Shown: positions 55,912 through 64,000 of the stretch, piece after piece | How positions within the stretch are numbered: the stretch's first letter is position 1 | Layout of the letters: each line of letters starts with the position of its first letter | Assembly: GCF_021462225.1 (NCBI RefSeq) | Contig: NC_061805.1 | Coordinates: 51,350,854 to 51,414,853, forward strand | Length of the DNA stretch: 64,000 bases | Direction of reading: 5' to 3' | From: Girardinichthys multiradiatus | Lineage: Eukaryota > Chordata > Actinopteri > Cyprinodontiformes > Goodeidae | Program-made: the position numbers and the translations under genes | The notes under the pieces: model-generated | Database searches by the model: none | The model's input: the letters and a program-made list of their open reading frames with translations, nothing else | Told to the model about the DNA's origin: nothing

Positions 55912-56648
55912 ACTTACATTGAGTTTCTCACTGCTCTGCAAACTTAATGAAACATCGAACAAAATAATTATGTTCTTGTCTTGGTTTGGGAAACATTTTG
56001 TAATCAATTTTAGTTACATCATTCATAGTCTTTGCAATTGTGTTTTCACTGTTCCTCATCCTCTATAATTGATTGGTTTATCTCTCTATTAACTCTTCAT
56101 TGTTTTATTATTAATATTAAATGGAAAAATCAAACTTCTGCTCAAACCAGGCTAGAGATGGAAGAGACTTTGTTTTCGTTGCCCCTAAATTATAATCATT
56201 TCATTTGTTAAAGTTCCTTCATTGTGAGTGAACTTCTTTTACTACTTTGTATTTTCACCCCTCAATCTTTTTTCTGATAAAACAATGAAAAATACTTTCT
56301 AACCTTCACTTAAAGTTCACTTGTATGACATGTTAAGCAGTAAAGTTAGTTTTCTAGACCTCAGTCTTACCTGTTAATCACATTTTATCAATTTAAAAAG
56401 CTCTAATAGAAATGACTCCTGGCTCCTCTAAATTCTGATGAGGAAAGAGGCTTCTCTAGAATATATTTTCATTTAGTTAAATTATTCAACCAGCTTCAAA
56501 TAAAGACATCTTTGTTGTACCAAACATTCAACATTTCCATAAAAATACTGGATTTTGCCAAACTGACCTCAGGAAGTTCACATCAGGAGGTTGAACATTT
56601 ATTGGGCAAATATGACTGAAACATAAATGTGTTTTGAATCCATGTTGT
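54200..56648. other. Intergenic, no supported gene
   Basis: AT-rich DNA. Apart from the weak second exon candidate near 55.8 kb, there is nothing recognisable. Confidence 0.5.
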
Positions 56649-58129
56649 CTTTATAACTTGAAGATTTACACTTAAAAATAATTCTGTCGATGTTCAGTCA
56701 AATTTCTGCACTTCACAAGTTTAATGATTTTATTTTCAAATTTTAATGCAGACTAAGAGAGTGATGATAAACACAATAGACACAAAGTAAGAAAAGGAGC
56801 TCTTTGATGGCTTGATTTCTGTATAGATCATTTCTATGCAAACATCCCATGTTATTACATAACTGTGAGAGAAACCTGCAGCTCGTTTTTTCCTTTATTC
56901 TTCCAACATCTAAACTGTTATCAACAAAACCTGTTCAGTTGGTCAGGAACAGGTAAAAACAGTGAGTCCAGTTAATAATGTCAGAAAAAATACAAAACAA
57001 ATGGAAAGTAATTAGCAAAAAACAATCATTAACATTTTATTTTTCATTAAAAAACAAAATTCCTTGGACCAAAATTTAAAAAAATAAAACCTAAAAAATG
57101 AAACACTTTAAAAAAGCCTGGAAATGTTTGTGAAACTGAATAAACACACAAGTTATTTATATGTGGTTATTATTATACATTCTAAAGGTGGTGCTGTTTT
57201 TCTGTTATCTGGAAACGCAACAGTTCTGTTTGTCCTAGTAGGGACACCGTAGCTCTGAGGTCCTTATGCCAGGCTGCCATATTCTTTACAGTTTACTGTT
57301 ACTGCCTGTAAGGTGTGAGAAGAAATGCGTCTGGAAGAAATAAATGCTCCAGGATCTCAACACAACTCAGAACCCGGTGTCAGGAGCCTCTGTCCCTGCT
57401 GCAAAACACCTTGACCCAGAACACAAGGCAGAGATCCCGGGGTGTCTCCTACCAGAAGCAGAAGCAGACTGGGTTACATATTTATGACCCAGTCTGCTAA
57501 GATTTAATCTATGTGTTATAATAGTAGAACAGTAGGCGTGATAATGGTGATACATGGAGGAGTGGGATTAAATAGGTTTATTCCTCCACCCACACCTCTG
57601 TATATGAAACTAATCTATAATAAATACAATCCTATTTTTTACTGTTGATAACCAGCACATATTCAAATAAAACAAACAAAAGAAAAAGAAGTAAAAAAAA
57701 GAAAATCACAGAAAAATCTATACAGTTTAAATCGTAACTCATTCAGAGATTAAAAGACAGATTTAAAGTTGGGGTCAGGTTATATTTCCTGGTTTTTAAA
57801 GTATTATTGGAAGCTGAGGGTCTGAGAATGTAAAGATTCAGCAGCAGAAAAGATCAACTGATGGAAAAATCCTTTAATGCTAAATTCAACCTTGAACTTG
57901 AACATGTTCTACCCGGCTGGCTGCTCACAATTTCCTCTCTTATTTCCATTTTCTCCCTGAGATGTAAATTAAAATAGTTCAGCTACTTGCCGTCAAACTA
58001 AAGTTCCTGGAACCTGCTGTGTTTAAGAGCAAAACAGGAAACTAAATATCTAAAAAGCATATGTGCAGTTTGTATTTATTGTTTAAAAAGCTCTGTTTTC
58101 TCTGCTCTGTTGCTCCACTCTTCCTTTGA
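56649..58129. repeat. Direct duplication, copy 1 (1481 bp)
   Basis: Copy 1 runs from CTTTATAACTTGAAG to CTCTTCCTTTGA and ends at the first N of the gap. It matches copy 2 (58143-59621) base for base, apart from two homopolymer differences near 56990. The short open frame at 57315-57500 is therefore found twice. No gene is recognised within it. Confidence 0.95.
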
Positions 58130-58142
58130 NNNNNNNNNNNNN
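58130..58142. other. Assembly gap, 13 N
   Basis: Thirteen N bases lie exactly between the two copies of the direct duplication. The size is unusual for a scaffold gap of fixed length and looks like an estimated small gap. Confidence 0.99.
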
Positions 58143-59621
58143 CTTTATAACTTGAAGATTTACACTTAAAAATAATTCTGTCGATGTTCAGTCAAATTTC
58201 TGCACTTCACAAGTTTAATGATTTTATTTTCAAATTTTAATGCAGACTAAGAGAGTGATGATAAACACAATAGACACAAAGTAAGAAAAGGAGCTCTTTG
58301 ATGGCTTGATTTCTGTATAGATCATTTCTATGCAAACATCCCATGTTATTACATAACTGTGAGAGAAACCTGCAGCTCGTTTTTTCCTTTATTCTTCCAA
58401 CATCTAAACTGTTATCAACAAAACCTGTTCAGTTGGTCAGGAACAGGTAAAAACAGTGAGTCCAGTTAATAATGTCAGAAAAATACAAACAAATGGAAAG
58501 TAATTAGCAAAAAACAATCATTAACATTTTATTTTTCATTAAAAAACAAAATTCCTTGGACCAAAATTTAAAAAAATAAAACCTAAAAAATGAAACACTT
58601 TAAAAAAGCCTGGAAATGTTTGTGAAACTGAATAAACACACAAGTTATTTATATGTGGTTATTATTATACATTCTAAAGGTGGTGCTGTTTTTCTGTTAT
58701 CTGGAAACGCAACAGTTCTGTTTGTCCTAGTAGGGACACCGTAGCTCTGAGGTCCTTATGCCAGGCTGCCATATTCTTTACAGTTTACTGTTACTGCCTG
58801 TAAGGTGTGAGAAGAAATGCGTCTGGAAGAAATAAATGCTCCAGGATCTCAACACAACTCAGAACCCGGTGTCAGGAGCCTCTGTCCCTGCTGCAAAACA
58901 CCTTGACCCAGAACACAAGGCAGAGATCCCGGGGTGTCTCCTACCAGAAGCAGAAGCAGACTGGGTTACATATTTATGACCCAGTCTGCTAAGATTTAAT
59001 CTATGTGTTATAATAGTAGAACAGTAGGCGTGATAATGGTGATACATGGAGGAGTGGGATTAAATAGGTTTATTCCTCCACCCACACCTCTGTATATGAA
59101 ACTAATCTATAATAAATACAATCCTATTTTTTACTGTTGATAACCAGCACATATTCAAATAAAACAAACAAAAGAAAAAGAAGTAAAAAAAAGAAAATCA
59201 CAGAAAAATCTATACAGTTTAAATCGTAACTCATTCAGAGATTAAAAGACAGATTTAAAGTTGGGGTCAGGTTATATTTCCTGGTTTTTAAAGTATTATT
59301 GGAAGCTGAGGGTCTGAGAATGTAAAGATTCAGCAGCAGAAAAGATCAACTGATGGAAAAATCCTTTAATGCTAAATTCAACCTTGAACTTGAACATGTT
59401 CTACCCGGCTGGCTGCTCACAATTTCCTCTCTTATTTCCATTTTCTCCCTGAGATGTAAATTAAAATAGTTCAGCTACTTGCCGTCAAACTAAAGTTCCT
59501 GGAACCTGCTGTGTTTAAGAGCAAAACAGGAAACTAAATATCTAAAAAGCATATGTGCAGTTTGTATTTATTGTTTAAAAAGCTCTGTTTTCTCTGCTCT
59601 GTTGCTCCACTCTTCCTTTGA
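58143..59621. repeat. Direct duplication, copy 2 (1479 bp)
   Basis: Copy 2 starts at the first base after the gap and ends at 59621, where unique sequence (CAGATCTTTTC) resumes. The two-base length difference from copy 1 is explained by A6 versus A5 and A4 versus A3 runs. Confidence 0.95.
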
Positions 59622-59821
59622 CAGATCTTTTCTTTCCCGATCTCCTTCAGGATTCGCTTGTTGTGCAACAGTTGGTTTGGCTTTGAATGAATATTAATAA
59701 TGAGGCTAAATTAGCTCTAAAACTATTTAATAACACAGATGCTAAATATTTGAACAACCAGTTCAGAATGCAAAGCAGAAGGAATAATAAAATGTAATTT
59801 AAATAAAACAATGTTTCAAAA

Positions 59822-62800
59822 TTATCTTTTATACCATTTGCTCAGTGCAATCATCTCGTTGTTGTAGAAGTTGCCTCCATTGTTCTTCATCATGGTGTTG
59901 ATCTTTTGGATCAGCTCAAGGACCTGTGAGTGGTTCTGTTTATCGTAGTTATTAAACACATGGTATCTTCCTCCACAGTCAGCGATCAGCTTCTTAAAGG
60001 ATTCATTACATCCATATTTAATGTATTCTTCAATGGTCGTCTCATCATTAATCAATGCATCTCCTCCGGTAAAAAGGATGATGGTAAACTTTTTATAATT
60101 TTCTCCCAATACTTTCTCAATACGTTTGAATGTCTTTTTGTCTTCCTTTGTTAATCTGCGGATCTGTTGCACCAGCAGGAAGACATTTGGACCTGGAGGA
60201 AGAAGACTGATGCATTTCACCAGCTCTTTAATGACTTCTTCAGGGGACAAATTGTTGTCAAACAGACCAGGAGTGTCAACGACAGCAACATGACGACCGT
60301 CCACCTCACTGTGGGCTTTCTGACAGCTTGTAGTAACTGACTGTGGAGAAGCTCCAGCTTTAAACTCCTTTCTTCCCAGAATGGTGTTTCCTGATGAGCT
60401 CTTCCCACTGCCGGTCTTCCCAATCAGAACAATCCTGAGACAGTCTGGTCTCATCATCTCTTCAGTGTCTGTGAAGAAGAAATTCTAAATAATAATGATC
60501 TGTTAAGGCTACAATAATTGTACTATTTAAATTTATGTTGCAAAAACAGAATAGAATATTTCAGATCAAAAATGATCCACATGTCTCTGGTTAATGTTAG
60601 GAATGATGATGTTGGTGTCCTAACCCTGCTCTATTCTTTCCAAGGTTGCTGTAAACTTCTCTCTCTCAAAATGCTGCAGCAAGAGTTCTGATGAAAATTA
60701 AAAAGAGAGATCATATTTCTCCTATTTTAGCTTCCCTTCATTGGCTCCCTGTTAAATCCAGAATAGAATTTAAAATTCTCCTCCTCACATATAAAGCCCT
60801 TAATGATCTAGCTCCATCATACATCAGAGATCTGATTGGTCCATATGTTCCTAACAGAGCACTTCGTTCTCAGACTGTAGGTTTACTGGTGGTTCCTAGA
60901 GTCTCTAGACTGGTTTGGGGACCAGTGGATTTCGTCTCTTCTTTTTGCAGATGAAGTGGTCCTGCTGGACCTCTCTAGCCAAGACCTACAGCATGCGCTG
61001 TGGCGGTTCGCAGCCGAGTGTGAAGCTCGGCTGGCCTGGGAACGCCTTGGGCTCCCCCCGGAGGAGCTGGAGGAGGTGTCTGGGAAGAGGGACGTCTGGG
61101 CGTCTCTGCTGAGTCTGCTGCCCCCGCGACCCGGTCCCGGATAAGCGGAAGACGACGAGTACGAGTACGAGTACGAGTACGAGCAATTATAATTCATGTA
61201 CAAATCTTCCAGCAGCTACTGACTGAGCTTCTACTGTAACTAACTCTATGTTCTCTCTTTCAGACTCTAACCTTGAAAACTGGCTCAGAGTTTATCTGTT
61301 CTTTCTTTCTAGATGAAACGACTAAAGGAGCTACATCCATTAACATTTACTTTTCCTTCCCATAGAAAGTACTCCTGGATCAGTGCTTCTTTGTTCTCTT
61401 TGTGTCTCTGCTCTGTTCTCTCAAACCTCCAGTCGGTCGTGGCAGATGGCCGCTCACACTGAGCCTGGTTCTGGTTCTGCTGGAGGTTTCTTCCTGTTAA
61501 AAGGGAGTTTTTCCTCTCCACTGTCGCTACATGCATGCTCAGTATGAGGGATTGCTGCAAAGTCAACGCCAGTGACTGTCCACTGTCTCTACATGCTCTA
61601 CATGGACCATTAAGACTATTGCCTAAGGCCCAGATACCTGAACACCCAAACTGTAGTAAGTTTCTAAGGAGCTCTGCATTGTAGAAAACAAAGAGTTGTT
61701 CAAACTTATAATATTTTGTGTGATTACAGGACAGAAAAGGCTTTTTCCTGGTATTCCTCCCAAACAACCAGTGGACATGTAGATGGTGTCTAATTTGACT
61801 GAACTCCATTATTTATGGAGTACTTCTAAAAACAACCAAAAATGGGCAACAGGTCAACAATAATAAAACAATATTAATGACAGTATAAAAGATGTAAAAC
61901 TGACTTTGTACAGAAGTTATAAAATGTGAAAATAAAAAAGTGTTGACAAAGTTGGTAACAACTGGCTTTAAAAGTCTATGAATCAAAGAATTAAATACAT
62001 AACAATATAAAATATACTGTAGCAGTACACCTCAATTGAGATTAAATGCATAGAGAAATTATATGAATTTAGAAAATATTTAAAACTCTAAAGAGTTTCT
62101 GAGGTGTGATGGCAGGCTGGTCCAGAGTTTAAGAGCAGCTGCTCTAAAGGTTTTGTCACCTTTGGTTTTCATCCTGGTTTTAGGATCTTCTAGTAGAAGC
62201 ATGTTGGCAGACTTAACCTGACCAGAGTGTTAAATTATACTGGTTCAGAGGTATTCATGTTCACATTCGTTAATCCCATCCAGTTTATTGCTAAAGCACA
62301 TTTAAAAACAACAAACAGTTGACCAAAGTGTGGTAGACTAAGAGAATAAGTAAAAATATTAAATAAAGTAAAAAACAGACATAAAACAATGGTAGACAAC
62401 ACAACAACCTCATGCTGTGTTGAAAACCAGGAAAAAAGAGAAGTCTTCAAAAGGAATTAAAAGAAGACTGTGAAGGAGCCTGCCTGACACATAAAGGTGA
62501 CCTGTTCCATAACTTAGGGACCATAATCAGACAAGATCACCTCTGAACTTCAGCTTGAACAGCCAAGAGCTGCTGGTCGGTTGACCTTAGAGACCATGAA
62601 GGAGAGTACAGGTAAGTCAAAGAGAAATCCATCCTGTAATCGCTCCAGAGGCCAGTAAAGAGGCCAGTTGAAATGTGGTCACACTGAAGCTGACCAGTTA
62701 GAAGACGGGCTCCTGCATTCTTATTTTATCTCGACTGTTTTCTGGAGATAGTGGAGGATCTTAATAATAGCTTCTTGCCAATCAAATCTTTGTCTCAGCA

Positions 62801-63593
62801 ATTAGATCAGAGCTGTTAAGACTTTATTGACTCACTTAGAGGAGGTAAAACTTCTGTAATGGAAATTCTTTTATTAAGTGCTCTAAGGTGTCCCAAAGTG
62901 TATGACCTTTAGGTTACCTCTCTCCTCAGAACATCTGTGTTAGAGGAGGAAGCTGTAAAAGCCATTATCAGAAGTTTAAAGGTTAAAACCCATCATTTAC
63001 GGTGATGCCTCAGGAAGAGCCGATGGTTTGTTCCTAGATAACTTTGTCATCTCTGAACCCGAGGAGGGTCTTGGCCATAAAACACAGACTCTTTGAAGTT
63101 GAGATAACACTGTCATGTTCTGGTATAAATACTGTCTGTAAATGGTGTCCGGGGCTCTGTTTCACTGACTAACCTCAGTGACAGAGTCTTCAAACGCTTA
63201 ATGGCTTTGAATAAAACTTATAAAGACAACGTCTGGATTTTCTCTTGTTGTGAGTCAACTTCTATCCACTTTGATAAGAAAATTCCACTACACTTCAAAG
63301 CTATTTCTGCGCTTCAGGAGATGAACGTCATTAAAGACAGAAAGAAAGAAACTGATTCATACAGTTAACAGATTTTGAAATATCATTCCTTCTAAAAGCA
63401 TCACACCATTTAATTTACTTTTCTCAAATTTAAAACAAAAAATGGACAAACGTAAAAGTGGTTTATAATTAAGGAATAGGTTCTACTAACAGGAATCACA
63501 GACATTAACATAATTTAACAGGATGCTTTGTGTTCTGGTATTTAAGTATTTTAACAGGAAGATTTCTGACTCACCATCTTGTGCAGCAGCCAT
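59822..63593 (-). CDS. Short single-domain GIMAP (AIG1-type) GTPase
   Basis: Exons: 63593-63575 (19 nt, MAAAQD) and 60468-59822. Both junctions fit (GATG|GTGAGT; TTCACAG) in phase 1, giving 221 residues. The AIG1 domain is complete: P-loop [13 protein letters not shown], switch/G3 DTPGLFDNN, conserved box PPGPNVFLLVQQI, FTGGD and ADCGGRYHVFNN. It stops soon after the domain (ALSKWYKR) and lacks the coiled coil of the neighbouring GIMAP's last exon, to which it is otherwise very similar (VFNNYDKQNHSQ versus [12 protein letters not shown]). The 19-nt leader exon is the counterpart of the one at 34962. Either this is a naturally short GIMAP or its tail was lost. The 3 kb intron contains LINE fragments and a solo LTR. 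Confidence 0.88.
60640..60905 (+). pseudogene. LINE reverse transcriptase C-terminal fragment (L2-like)
   Basis: The frame reads KKRDHISPILASLHWLPVKS, RIEFKILLLTYKALNDLAPSY and RALRSQTVGLLVVPRVSR, the C-terminal domain of a very common fish LINE. It breaks off at about 60905 into an unrelated LINE. Confidence 0.75.
60915..61185 (+). mobile_element. RTE-like LINE 3' end with (GAGTAC)n tail
   Basis: The frame reads ADEVVLLDLSSQDLQHALWRF, AAECEA (RT motif C region), then after an internal deletion RLAWERLGLPPEELEEV, RDVWASLLSLLPPRPGPG and stop. The end GGATAAGCGGAAGACGACG is followed by GAGTAC repeats at about 61155-61182. I place it in the RTE/Rex3-like group by recollection of the wording. 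Confidence 0.6.
61190..61650 (+). mobile_element. LINE 3' UTR repeat, same family as 25.05-25.72 kb
   Basis: The stretch with CTTCCTGTTAAAAGGGAG, TTTTTCCTCTCCACTGTCGC and CAGTATGAGGGATTGCTGC is a widespread fish LINE 3' region. It matches the 25 kb copy in inverted orientation. It probably continues the L2-like piece at 60640, interrupted by the RTE-like insertion. Confidence 0.7.
61660..62850. other. Intron of the short GIMAP gene, no supported gene
   Basis: Repeat-like DNA. The stretch 62100-62720 (GGCAGGCTGGTCCAGAGTTT, AGAGACCATGAAGGAGAGTA) is probably a dispersed repeat. No coding frame is supported. Confidence 0.45.
62855..63292 (+). mobile_element. Solo LTR with 4-bp target duplication, in intron 1 of the short GIMAP gene
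   Basis: It starts TGTAATGGAAATTC, ends CCACTACA and is flanked by CTTC on both sides (62851-62854 and 63293-63296). It contains GGTATAAATACTG and GAATAAAAC. It is homologous along its length to the LTR at 35298-35716. It lies about 280 bases from the 19-nt leader exon, on the opposite strand to the gene. Confidence 0.85.
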
Positions 63594-63689
63594 CACGTCA
63601 CTGTTTCCGAGCACTGACTCAGTAAATTCTGGTTTCAAACAATCTATATGAACAGAAATATTAAGAGCAATTAAACACATAGCTTATTA

Positions 63690-63785
63690 TAAACCCCTAC
63701 AAACCCTTTGTGAAGTGCCTTGAGACGACGTGTTGTGAATTGGTGCTACATAAAAACTCAATTCAACTGAATTGAATTAAACAAA
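63690..63785 (+). mobile_element. LINE/SINE terminal fragment
   Basis: TGAAGTGCCTTGAGACGACG, then TTGTGAATTGGTGCTACATA and repeated AATTGAATT words are the 3' end of the fish LINE family whose reversed copy begins at 25050. Confidence 0.7.
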
Positions 63786-64000
63786 ATTGGTTGAGTACAA
63801 TTCTGATTGTGAAAAGCATCTATAAAGACAGCATTTTGTGACGTGAGGCGTGGTAAGGCATATCCGTCACTTCCTGTTTTCACTGTTGGACTCAGTGAAT
63901 TGTTTGGTGTATGAAGGCTCTCTTGATTGATCTGATTTCTCTCTACTGTGATATCTCTGTCTTGTTCTAATACATAAGCACGTTAAAACACATACATTCT

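Noticed and set aside
57315..57500. A duplicated 61-codon frame (also at 58807-58992)
   Set aside because: Its repetition only reflects the 1.48 kb duplication at the gap. There is no motif and no splice context.

Overview
The window looks like nuclear DNA from a ray-finned (teleost) fish. It is AT-rich, intron-rich and full of CA/AT microsatellites. Its mobile elements are typical of fish: Tc1, L1, L2 and RTE LINEs, a DIRS-type element, a tRNA-derived SINE and solo LTRs. Two host gene groups were found by reading exons and checking splice sites and phase by hand. No species can be named from the sequence alone.

Region 1 (8.2-19.3 kb) is a head-to-head pair of actin genes. The minus-strand gene (8212-11628) and the plus-strand gene (15057-19315) each rebuild to exactly 375 residues in eight coding exons, with identical intron positions. 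The minus-strand product is close to conventional cytoplasmic actin. The plus-strand product is diverged at the nucleotide-binding loop, the D-loop and His73. A perfect SRF-type CArg box (13295-13304) lies between them. The plus gene has a 2.5 kb last intron carrying AT repeats and a SINE with a 13-bp target duplication.

Region 2 (27.8-35.0 kb and 59.8-63.6 kb) is a GIMAP (AIG1-type GTPase) locus on the minus strand. The first gene joins a 19-nt leader exon to three large phase-1 exons. It predicts a 1055-residue protein with four GTPase-like domains, of which only the last has an intact P-loop, followed by a long coiled coil. A 1.7 kb array of a 9-bp satellite sits in its last intron. The second gene is a short 221-residue single-domain GIMAP with the same kind of 19-nt leader exon. 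Two related solo LTRs (419 and 438 bp, each with a 4-bp target duplication) lie near the two leader exons.

Region 3 (39.1-54.2 kb) is a nest of transposons. An L2/Rex-like LINE is cut inside its reverse transcriptase by about 12 kb holding a decayed SWIM-zinc-finger element and an L1. The L1 is in turn interrupted by a DIRS-type tyrosine-recombinase element (itself hit by an L2), an almost intact 1610-bp Tc1 transposon and a second L2.

Region 4 (56.6-59.6 kb) is a 1.48 kb direct duplication that abuts a 13-N assembly gap on both sides. It is most likely an assembly artefact. The remaining stretches hold degraded repeats and no gene I can support.
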